From assembly GCA_012271225.1 (NCBI GenBank), contig JAAXGS010000001.1, positions 1-6,317 on the forward strand: DNA of 6,317 bases, written 5' to 3'. The notes beneath the pieces are model-generated. The model saw nothing but the letters and a program-made list of their open reading frames with translations, ran no database searches and was not told the DNA's origin. The translations under genes and the position numbers were made by a program. The DNA is from Dehalococcoidia bacterium (lineage in GTDB: Bacteria; Chloroflexota; Dehalococcoidia; UBA6926). Numbering within the stretch: position 1 is the stretch's first letter; every line of letters starts with the position of its first letter. Below are positions 1 through 5,197 of this stretch, piece by piece.

Positions 1-3
1 GCA

Positions 4-20
4 CACGACATAAAGTCGTG
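4..20. repeat. Perfect 6-bp inverted repeat (hairpin) upstream of the methyltransferase
   Basis: CACGAC, loop ATAAA, GTCGTG: a perfect 6-bp stem with a 5-nt loop, lying 3 nt before the G14 tract and 20 nt before the methyltransferase ATG. It could be an operator, a 5'-UTR hairpin or the end of an upstream terminator. No T-tract follows, so a terminator for a plus-strand gene is unlikely. Function is not decided by the sequence. Confidence 0.45.
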
Positions 21-23
21 GAC

Positions 24-37
24 GGGGGGGGGGGGGG
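24..37. repeat. Homopolymer run of 14 G directly upstream of the methyltransferase start
   Basis: Fourteen consecutive G, followed by TAG and then the ATG at 41. The TAG is in frame with that ATG, so no change in tract length can fuse an upstream start to the gene. The tract could alter expression instead: G-runs can pair with the CCUCC of the anti-Shine-Dalgarno sequence using G-U wobble, and tract length would change spacing to any promoter. It may also be a sequencing or assembly artefact near a contig edge. Confidence 0.75.
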
Positions 38-40
38 TAG

Positions 41-1039
41 ATGCCCGACGGCCTCCCCAGCCAGGCAAGGAAGCTTGTCGAGCAGTATCAGCACGCGCTC
101 GATGCGCGAAAGGAATTGCGCCGCGCCGCCAAAAGCGGCGCATCGCTCTTTGCTGACAAGGACGCCGTCCATAAAGAGGCACTCGACGCCCTTAAGAGTA
201 TTCGTCACCGCCTCAGCGCGCTTGAACGAGAAATCAACGCCGCGGCCGGGGTGGACGAACGGCCGGACGTCGAGGCAACGACCCTCTGGGACTTTCCCAC
301 TCAATCCTACGGGGTCGTGAAGAAGGGCGATTCCAAATACCAGGGCGTCACGCCCGCCTTCATCATCTACAACATGCTCCAGCGGTATACGCAGCCGGGC
401 GACCTGGTCCTGGATCCGATGTGCGGCTCCGGCACGACCATCGATGTCTGCACGGAAGAGGGGCGCAGCGTCATTGGCTACGACATTAATCCGCCGCCGG
501 CGCGCGACGATGTCATACAGAACGATTCCCGGAGCATCCCCCTCGATGATGAATCGGTTGATATGGTGTTCATCGACTCGCCGTATGGCGACAACGTAAA
601 CTACAACGATCAGCCCGGGAACATCGGTCAGCATTCGGCGGAGCTGCCGGATTTCTACGCCGCGCTGCGCGATGTGGCGCAGGAGATTTTCCGCGTCCTC
701 AAGACCGGCAAGACACTGGGCTGGCTCATCGGAGACCAGTGGGTCAAGAAACGCTATACACCCGTTGGCATGCTGGTCTATCAGATGCTCGTCGATGACG
801 TGGGGTTCATCCCCATCGACTGGATCGTTGTCGCCCGCCGCAATCAGTCATCCAACACAGGGCTCTGGGCGGGCCGCGCCCGCAGGCACAATTTCTACCT
901 GCGCGGCCACAAGCACCTGCTCCTGATGCGCAAGCCCCGGGAACTCGTTGAGCAGATTAATGGGTTTAGCGTCACACGGATTGGCATCGATCAGCACACC
1001 CGGAAGCCTCAGGCCCGGAACTGGCAGAAATACAAGTAA
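41..1039 (+). CDS. DNA methyltransferase (N6-adenine / N4-cytosine type), apparently without a cognate restriction gene
   Basis: A 332-residue S-adenosylmethionine-dependent DNA amino-methyltransferase. Residues 1-68 are charged and probably helical or coiled coil. WDFPTQSY (83-90) and the helix at 100-116 precede the cofactor motif I, DPMCGSGTT (125-133). YDIN (147-150) fits motif II and NDSRSIPL (161-168) motif III. The catalytic motif IV is DSPY (179-182), a variant of DPPY/SPPY. RGHKHLLLMRKP (288-299) is the conserved C-terminal strand seen in this family. Motif I precedes motif IV by only about 50 residues and there is no large target-recognition domain between them, so specificity cannot be predicted. 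The ATG at 41 is immediately preceded by an in-frame TAG, which fixes the longest possible start; the G14 tract may act as a degenerate ribosome-binding site. No endonuclease gene is visible, but the left flank is cut off. Family call is firm; the modified base is unknown. Confidence 0.85.
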   Translation: MPDGLPSQARKLVEQYQHALDARKELRRAAKSGASLFADKDAVHKEALDALKSIRHRLSALEREINAAAGVDERPDVEATTLWDFPTQSYGVVKKGDSKYQGVTPAFIIYNMLQRYTQPGDLVLDPMCGSGTTIDVCTEEGRSVIGYDINPPPARDDVIQNDSRSIPLDDESVDMVFIDSPYGDNVNYNDQPGNIGQHSAELPDFYAALRDVAQEIFRVLKTGKTLGWLIGDQWVKKRYTPVGMLVYQMLVDDVGFIPIDWIVVARRNQSSNTGLWAGRARRHNFYLRGHKHLLLMRKPRELVEQINGFSVTRIGIDQHTRKPQARNWQKYK

Positions 1040-1099
1040 ACCGCCTGCATCCCCTATCAGGGGCGGGAAGGCCGGAACGCGCCCCCCGCGTCAGGCGGT
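1040..1099 (-). terminator. Nested inverted repeat between convergent genes, candidate terminator for the ABC operon
   Basis: ACCGCCTG at 1040-1047 is the exact reverse complement of CAGGCGGT at 1092-1099. A second small hairpin, CCCCT-ATC-AGGGG (1051-1063), lies inside. Read on the minus strand, the outer stem is followed by TTTACTTGTATTT, an imperfect T-rich stretch that extends into the end of the methyltransferase gene. The right arm covers the stop codon of the permease. The 44-nt loop is long for an intrinsic terminator, and the plus strand has no T-tract, so a role for the methyltransferase transcript is less likely. Confidence 0.4.
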
Positions 1100-1858
1100 G
1101 GCGCGGCGATACAGGATTGTTGTGGCGGTCAGCGTGGCGGCTGTCATGGCGATGAGAATGGCGACGCCGGGCAGGATGTCCTGCCAGACCCAGCCGACGA
1201 TGATGATGGCGCGGATGGCCTCCAGCACGTAGTTGACGGGGTTGATGGACACCGCGACCTGAAACCATCCCGCAAGCAGCTCCTTGGGCATGAACGCCGT
1301 CGTCAAAAAGACCGCAGGGAAGAAGAACGTGAAGGATGATTGCGTTGCCTGCACGCTGCGCGTCCGAATGGCGATGATCAGGCCGAGGCAGGACCAGGTG
1401 ATGCCAAAAATCGTGCCGAGCACAAGAATGGCAATCAGGCCCGGCCAGCCGGACACGGCGGTGACCCCCATGAACACGCCGATGATGATGATGGTCAACC
1501 CCTGAATTGCGCCGCGCGTGGCGGAGACAAGCAGCACGCCCAGCAGGATGGAGATGCGGTAGATGGGCGCCAGCAACAGCTTGTTGAGATACCCGGACAG
1601 ATCGTCCGTCAGCAGATTGAATCCCGCGTCAATGCCGCTCAGCACCATTGCCTGCACAATGATCATCGGCAAGATGAAGGTGACGTAGCTCTCCGTCGGA
1701 AAGCCCGGCAGCATGGACACGTTGTCAAACGCGGCGGCGAAGACGACAAACAGGAAAACGTTGATGAAAATGGCCGGCAGCAGTTGCGAGGGCTGCGTAA
1801 CCCATGCGCGCAGATTGCGCAGGTAGATGTACCAGGTCTGCAGAATCAAACTGGCCAT
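1091..1858 (-). CDS. ABC-2 type transporter permease, DrrB-like
   Basis: The 255-residue membrane subunit of a two-component ABC exporter. About six hydrophobic segments are visible, roughly at residues 24-44, 57-77, 105-130, 138-165, 174-192 and 225-248. The conserved C-terminal ABC-2 region is present: FPAVFLTTAFMP (180-191), GWFQ (197-200) and NPVNYVLEAIRA (206-217). Length and layout match DrrB/NodJ-type permeases. The ATG at 1858 lies 9 nt after the stop of the ATPase gene, so the two are co-transcribed and probably translationally coupled; no strong Shine-Dalgarno precedes it. It would form a dimer with two copies of the ATPase. The cargo (drug, lipid, glycan or other hydrophobic compound) cannot be told from the sequence, and a drug-resistance role is only the family's name-giving example. 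Confidence 0.88.
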   Translation of the reverse strand: MASLILQTWYIYLRNLRAWVTQPSQLLPAIFINVFLFVVFAAAFDNVSMLPGFPTESYVTFILPMIIVQAMVLSGIDAGFNLLTDDLSGYLNKLLLAPIYRISILLGVLLVSATRGAIQGLTIIIIGVFMGVTAVSGWPGLIAILVLGTIFGITWSCLGLIIAIRTRSVQATQSSFTFFFPAVFLTTAFMPKELLAGWFQVAVSINPVNYVLEAIRAIIIVGWVWQDILPGVAILIAMTAATLTATTILYRRATA

Positions 1859-1867
1859 CGTCGCTGA

Positions 1868-2914
1868 CTAACCGCCGTCGCTCAGCCCAAGCCAGGGCCG
1901 CATGGCGTTGTTCATCTCATCTCCGCCGGTCTCCTCATCCCGGATCATGCGCCCCGTGTGCTGCAGGAACACGTCATCGAGAGTCGGGCTTGCCACGGAC
2001 AGGTTGGAGACCGGCACATCACTATCGGAAAGCAGGCGCAGGAGCGCCGGAACCGCCGCGCCGCCGTTCTGCACGGTCACGGCCAACCCGTCCTGCACGC
2101 GCGCCGTCGCGGACACGTACGGCTGCTCATCCGCCAGTGACTGCGCCTTTACCGTCAGCGCGTCCCGCTCCTCTGGTGATTCGGGCTGCGTGATGGTGAT
2201 GGTCACCACGTCGCCGCCGACCTGTCCCTTGAGGGCGGCGGGGGAGCCCTCCGCGACAATCTTGCCGTGGTCAATGATCGCCATCCGCTCACACAGCCGG
2301 TCCGCCTCATCCATCATCTGTGTGGTCAGGATGATGGTTGCGCCCTCCTCCGCGTTCAGACGGCGCAGATGATCCCACAGGGTGAAGCGGCTCTGCGGAT
2401 CCAGGCCCGTTGTCGGTTCATCAAGAAAGAGCACCTTTGGGTGGTGGACAAGCGTGGCGACAAGGTCCAGTCGGCGGCGCATTCCGCCGGAGAACGTGCC
2501 GATCTTCTTCTCAGCAACGGACGACAGGCCGATCAGCTCCAGCAGTTCCGATGCCCGCTCACGCGCCATCGGGCTGCGCAGGCCGTACAGCCGCCCCTGC
2601 AGCGTGAGGAAGTCGAACGCCTTGGCAAGGTCATCGAGCCCGGCGGTCTGCATGGCGACGCCGACGTTGCGGCGTATCTGTTCCGGAGCATGGTCGACGT
2701 CATGGCCGGCGACCGTCACCCTGCCGGATGTCTTCTTCAGCAGAGTGGCCAGGATCTTGAGGGTGGTGCTTTTTCCGGCGCCGTTGGGGCCCAGAAAGCC
2801 GAAGAACTCCCCCTCATTGACGACAAAGTCGATATCATCGACGGCGCGCGTGCCACCCGGATACACCTTGACAAGGTTGCGGACATCAATAGTGCCCGCA
2901 GGATTCTCTGGCAC
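1868..2914 (-). CDS. ABC transporter ATP-binding protein, DrrA-like
   Basis: A 348-residue cytoplasmic ATPase that powers the adjacent permease. Visible motifs in order: Walker A GPNGAGKST (42-50), Q-loop around MQTAGLDD (Gln89), signature FSGGMRRR (141-148), Walker B VLFLDEP (161-167), D-loop GLDPQSR (170-176), and a switch region LTTQMMDEAD (196-205) with Gln199 at the usual His position. That Gln, and the C-terminal domain ending SPTLDDVFLQHTGR (309-322), are typical of the DrrA group (DUF4162-like tail). About 26 further residues follow. The start is GTG; GGAGGTG (minus strand, 2923-2917) is an excellent Shine-Dalgarno match just before it, and conserved sequence (IDVRNLVKVYPGG) begins at residue 9. 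A strong promoter lies upstream at 3001-3029. The substrate is unknown. Confidence 0.92.
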   Translation of the reverse strand: MPENPAGTIDVRNLVKVYPGGTRAVDDIDFVVNEGEFFGFLGPNGAGKSTTLKILATLLKKTSGRVTVAGHDVDHAPEQIRRNVGVAMQTAGLDDLAKAFDFLTLQGRLYGLRSPMARERASELLELIGLSSVAEKKIGTFSGGMRRRLDLVATLVHHPKVLFLDEPTTGLDPQSRFTLWDHLRRLNAEEGATIILTTQMMDEADRLCERMAIIDHGKIVAEGSPAALKGQVGGDVVTITITQPESPEERDALTVKAQSLADEQPYVSATARVQDGLAVTVQNGGAAVPALLRLLSDSDVPVSNLSVASPTLDDVFLQHTGRMIRDEETGGDEMNNAMRPWLGLSDGG

Positions 2915-2916
2915 CC

Positions 2917-2923
2917 CACCTCC
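2917..2923 (-). promoter_or_regulatory. Strong Shine-Dalgarno deciding the GTG start of the ABC ATPase
   Basis: On the minus strand the sequence reads TTGGAGGTGGG then GTG. GGAGGTG is a full match to the anti-Shine-Dalgarno complement. It is the clearest ribosome-binding site in the window and supports GTG at 2914 as the start, even though no ATG is available nearby in this frame. Confidence 0.75.
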
Positions 2924-3000
2924 AACACATGTGGCAACACACCGGGCGAGTCACACCATCACTACGCGGCAAGCCGCCGCCCGCCGCGCCCGGAACATCC

Positions 3001-3029
3001 ATGATACCCGCCGCCGTCCGCACTGTCAT
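3001..3029 (-). promoter_or_regulatory. Sigma70-type promoter for the ABC transporter operon
   Basis: On the minus strand, ATGACA (3029-3024; 5 of 6 match to TTGACA) and TATCAT (3006-3001; 5 of 6 match to TATAAT) are separated by exactly 17 nt. Transcription would begin near 2994, giving an untranslated leader of about 80 nt before the GTG at 2914. Prediction from consensus only. Confidence 0.6.
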
Positions 3030-3037
3030 GGACCAAC

Positions 3038-3088
3038 GGGCGTGGGAGAGGGGTCCAAGCGTCCAATGCGCCCTGCGCGTCCACGCCC
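3038..3088. repeat. Inverted repeat between the divergent promoters
   Basis: GGGCGTGG (3038-3045) and CCACGCCC (3081-3088) are exact reverse complements, 35 nt apart. A smaller GCGC-CCT-GCGC hairpin (3068-3078) is inside. The repeat lies just upstream of the minus-strand promoter and about 70 nt upstream of the plus-strand promoter, so it could be a regulator site. In such GC-rich DNA an 8-bp repeat can also arise by chance. Confidence 0.3.
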
Positions 3089-3158
3089 CGGCAGGCGCAT
3101 GTGCGGCGGGCAGCCAGTTGCGATGATGCTGGAGCGGGTGAGGGGTCGGGGCGTTGTC

Positions 3159-3188
3159 TTGTCGAGGTGGGGGCGGGATGCCTATACT
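3159..3188 (+). promoter_or_regulatory. Sigma70-type promoter for the rpmH operon
   Basis: TTGTCG (3159-3164; 4 of 6 match to the -35 box) and TATACT (3183-3188; 5 of 6 match to the -10 box) are 18 nt apart. Transcription would start near 3195, leaving a leader of about 78 nt before rpmH. It is the only convincing promoter in front of the operon. Prediction from consensus only. Confidence 0.6.
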
Positions 3189-3272
3189 GTGGTGTGCGGA
3201 GAACCCACCGATCGATTGATTGACCAACCACTCAGACAGCCAAACCGTCAGACCGGACTGAACTGATCTGCC

Positions 3273-3410
3273 ATGCCCAAGAGAACCTACCAACCAAAGG
3301 TGCGCCGCCGCAAGCGCGTTCACGGCTTTCGCTCCCGCATGCGGGAGCACGGGGGGCGCTCCGTCATCGCGCGTCGCCGCGCCAAGGGCCGTCATCGCCT
3401 CAGCGTCTAG
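3273..3410 (+). CDS. rpmH: Large ribosomal subunit protein bL34
   Basis: A 45-residue, very basic protein of the 50S subunit, reading MPKRTYQPKVRRRKRVHGF at its N-terminus and ending ARRRAKGRHRLSV. The L34 hallmarks are MPKRTYQP, HGF and the RRRAKGRHRL C-terminus. Length is normal for the family (44-47 residues). The ATG at 3273 is fixed by the conserved N-terminus, although no clear Shine-Dalgarno precedes it. It is first in the operon, 10 nt before rnpA, which is the classic bacterial order. It is expected to bind 23S rRNA and to be made in large amounts, in line with the promoter at 3159-3188. Confidence 0.97.
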   Translation: MPKRTYQPKVRRRKRVHGFRSRMREHGGRSVIARRRAKGRHRLSV

Positions 3411-3420
3411 CCGTCCCGCC

Positions 3421-3813
3421 ATGTTGACCGGTCTGGCGGACTCGCGTCTGCGTCGACGCTCCGATTTCACGCGCGTGTCCAACATCGGCAAGGGACGCGC
3501 CAACAACCTGGTGGTGCTGCGCTACGCGCCGAACGATCTCTCGACCATGCGGGCCGGGTATGCCGTGAGCAAGCGTGTTGGGGGCGCCGTGCGCCGCAAC
3601 GCGGTCAAGCGCCGCCTGCGTGAGGCCGTGCGCAAACTTGGGCCGCGTGAGCGTCCCGTTGATCTCGTCTTCATTGCCCGGCCGGAGATCGCGCAGGCGG
3701 ACTATCACGGGATTGAATCGGCTGTTGCGGATGTGCTGACTCGCGCCGGTCTACGCCGCGCCGCAGACGGTGACGCCACGCCCGCGCACGCCGGACGGAC
3801 GACGCAGCGATGA
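3421..3813 (+). CDS. rnpA: Ribonuclease P protein component
   Basis: The 130-residue protein subunit of RNase P, which binds the catalytic RNA and helps remove the 5' leader from precursor tRNAs. The N-terminal LRRRSDFTRV (10-19) and the RNR signature GGAVRRNAVKRRLRE (54-68) are diagnostic; the latter matches the usual GxAVxRNxxKRxxRE. VDLVFIARP (80-88) is the following conserved strand. The last 20 or so residues are poorly conserved and low-complexity. The start is the ATG 10 nt after the rpmH stop; no Shine-Dalgarno is evident, so translation may depend on coupling. The stop overlaps the yidD start in an ATGA. Confidence 0.96.
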   Translation: MLTGLADSRLRRRSDFTRVSNIGKGRANNLVVLRYAPNDLSTMRAGYAVSKRVGGAVRRNAVKRRLREAVRKLGPRERPVDLVFIARPEIAQADYHGIESAVADVLTRAGLRRAADGDATPAHAGRTTQR

Positions 3814-4019
3814 CCACCGTCACACTCGGCCTGCTGCGCCTCTACAAGCGCGTTCTCTCGCCGCTCCTGCCCTCCGCGTGCCGATACCAACCGACGTGCT
3901 CAGACTACGCGCGTGAGGCCGTGGAGCGGTACGGCAGCAGACGCGGGATCATGCTCGCGCTGCGTCGGCTGGCGCGGTGCCACCCGTTCCGGGAAGGGGG
4001 GTACGACCCTGTCCCGTAG
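3810..4019 (+). CDS. yidD: Membrane protein insertion efficiency factor YidD
   Basis: A 69-residue protein associated with the inner face of the membrane, which supports YidC-dependent insertion of membrane proteins. The family pattern is complete: LLRLYKRVLSPLLP (8-21), CRYQPTCSDYA (24-34), a central amphipathic helix, RRLARCHPF (52-60) and GGYDPVP at the C-terminus. The three conserved cysteines are at 24, 30 and 57. The start ATG overlaps the rnpA stop by 4 nt (ATGA), showing tight translational coupling. Its end overlaps the likely start of the next gene by 11 nt. Confidence 0.95.
   Translation: MTTVTLGLLRLYKRVLSPLLPSACRYQPTCSDYAREAVERYGSRRGIMLALRRLARCHPFREGGYDPVP
3993..4001 (+). promoter_or_regulatory. 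Shine-Dalgarno inside yidD supporting a CTG start for the propeller lipoprotein
   Basis: GAAGGGGGG ends 7 nt before CTG at 4009, a normal spacing. It lies within the yidD coding sequence, where it encodes the conserved REGG, so its presence may be partly forced by the YidD protein. It is the only purine-rich site suitably placed before the signal peptide. Confidence 0.4.
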
Positions 4020-5175
4020 GCTCGTCTCCGCGCGCGCGTTTTTCCTGCCGGGCCGCAGTGGGGCCGGGTGGAACGCCGCTCGACCTCTCATCCTGCTGCT
4101 CGCCGCCCTTGCCTTGTTTCTGGCGGGGGGGTGCACCGCCGGCAGCCTCTTCTCCACCACCGTCTGGGCCGCGCCGGTCCTTCTTGATGATGAGACCGTT
4201 GTCCTCGGCACGCAGACCGGCCACATTGTGATTGGCAACATCATCACCGGCGCTGAGCTTGGACGATGCGAGACCGGCGAGGGGCGCAACGGCGTCCGCG
4301 CCGTCTACGGCACGCCGCTTCTGCATGACGGCCGCATCTACGCCGGCGGGTTTGACGGCTTCCTCTACGCCATCCCGCCGCAGTCACTTCTGCCGGAGTC
4401 TGAGGCGGAGTGCACCCCGTTCTTTGAGGCGGACTCCGCCATCGTCGGCGGGCCGGCCCTCACTGCGGACGGCGTCATGCTGATTGGCACGGAGGGCGGA
4501 ACGCTCTATGCGCTGGACCCGCAGAACGCCTCCGTGATCTGGACCTTTGAGGCCGAGGGAGAGTTGTGGGGAACGCCCGTGCTTGGCGATGGCCTGGCGT
4601 ACATCGGCACGCTGCGCGGCGTTCTGCACGCGGTGCGTCTGGGAAGCGGCGGCGGCACGGAGGCATGGCGGCATCAGGCAGGGGCCGGCATTGGCGGCAT
4701 GACCCTCTCCGGAAACACCCTGTACGCGGGCGCCTTTGACAGAAATCTGTACGCCCTGAACGCGGAGACGGGCCGGCCTGAATGGCCCGCGCCCTTCACA
4801 GCGGACAATTGGTTCTGGGCCGCCCCCCTGATCATCGGAAACCGGATCTACGCCCCATCGCTTGACCACTCCCTCTACATCCTGAACGCGGACACCGGCG
4901 CGCCCGCCGCGGACCCGGTGATGACCGGCGGCGCGATTCGGAGCGCTCCGGCCGTGGCGGGCAATCGCATCATCGTGGCGAATGAGGAGCGGGAGACGTG
5001 GTGGATCGACCCGGAGACGGGACTCGGGATCGTGGGGGGCAAGCTGCCGGATGCCATGTACGCGCCCCTCGTGACGCTTGGTGAGAGTGACGCGCTCTTC
5101 TTCGCGCAGGACGGCATCGTCTACCGCGCCTCGCCGTCGCTCAGGCAGCCGGTGCGGGTGTTCCCGCTGGAATAG
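4009..5175 (+). CDS. Predicted lipoprotein with eight-bladed PQQ-like (BamB-type) beta-propeller
   Basis: About 388 residues from the proposed start. A basic N-terminus (MSRRLVSAR) leads to a hydrophobic core (27-39) and Cys42 in an AGGC context, a slightly atypical lipobox (Ala rather than Leu at -3), so it is probably exported and lipid-anchored. Eight PQQ/WD-like units follow, each a beta-strand pair ending near a D/G-x-LYAL-type core; clear ones are GTEGGTLYALD (160-170), GTLRGVLHAV (200-209), GAFDRNLYALNAETG (241-255) and PSLDHSLYILNADTG (283-297). Start: the longest frame opens at GTG 3913 but would overlap yidD by 107 nt, and the only later ATG/GTG/TTG before the lipobox (TTG 4114) would cut off most of the signal. 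CTG at 4009 has GAAGGGGGG 7 nt upstream and gives a proper signal, so I prefer it. BamB itself works in outer-membrane assembly; here, next to yidD and yidC, a role in surface-side membrane-protein assembly is plausible but inferred. Confidence 0.85.
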   Translation: MSRRLVSARAFFLPGRSGAGWNAARPLILLLAALALFLAGGCTAGSLFSTTVWAAPVLLDDETVVLGTQTGHIVIGNIITGAELGRCETGEGRNGVRAVYGTPLLHDGRIYAGGFDGFLYAIPPQSLLPESEAECTPFFEADSAIVGGPALTADGVMLIGTEGGTLYALDPQNASVIWTFEAEGELWGTPVLGDGLAYIGTLRGVLHAVRLGSGGGTEAWRHQAGAGIGGMTLSGNTLYAGAFDRNLYALNAETGRPEWPAPFTADNWFWAAPLIIGNRIYAPSLDHSLYILNADTGAPAADPVMTGGAIRSAPAVAGNRIIVANEERETWWIDPETGLGIVGGKLPDAMYAPLVTLGESDALFFAQDGIVYRASPSLRQPVRVFPLE

Positions 5176-5197
5176 GCGACAGGCAGAGACAGAGGCA

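Larger units (their letters stand above)
2915..3272. other. Divergent intergenic region (358 nt)
   Basis: No supported gene lies here on either strand. It holds the two outward promoters (3001-3029 minus, 3159-3188 plus), the inverted repeat at 3038-3088, and the leaders of both operons. Open frames across it are continuations of out-of-frame readings of the flanking genes. I saw no DnaA boxes (TTATCCACA-like), although rpmH often lies near dnaA and oriC, and no recognisable structured RNA such as SRP or RNase P RNA. Confidence 0.7.

Noticed and set aside
18..320. Upstream GTG frame through the G14 tract as an alternative N-terminus for the methyltransferase, giving frameshift phase variation
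   Set aside because: The TAG at 38-40 is in frame with the methyltransferase ATG and lies after the tract, so no tract length can join the upstream start to the gene.
1868..2914. Loss of the switch histidine in the ABC ATPase (Gln199) as a sign of a dead enzyme
   Set aside because: DrrA-type ATPases commonly read LTTQ at this place; all other ATP-binding motifs are intact.
3038..3110. Structured RNA gene (SRP RNA or RNase P RNA) in the intergenic GC-rich stretch
   Set aside because: None of the conserved core sequences of those RNAs is visible; only short GC inverted repeats.
2382..3266. Long plus-strand open frame opposite the ABC ATPase and across the intergenic region
   Set aside because: Its translation is Arg/Ser/Pro-rich with no recognisable domain, and it is antisense to a well-supported ATPase; typical shadow frame in GC-rich DNA.
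2915..3272. Replication origin next to rpmH
   Set aside because: No DnaA-box-like 9-mers or AT-rich unwinding region were seen, and dnaA is absent; the region is GC-rich and explained by two promoters and leaders.
3913..4008. GTG 3913 as the true start of the propeller lipoprotein
   Set aside because: It would place 107 nt of overlap inside conserved yidD and add a non-hydrophobic leader of 32 residues before the signal peptide.
5078..5197. N-terminal extension of yidC from 5078
   Set aside because: It overlaps the end of the lipoprotein gene, is Arg/Ser-rich and non-hydrophobic, and the YidC homology begins just after ATG 5198.
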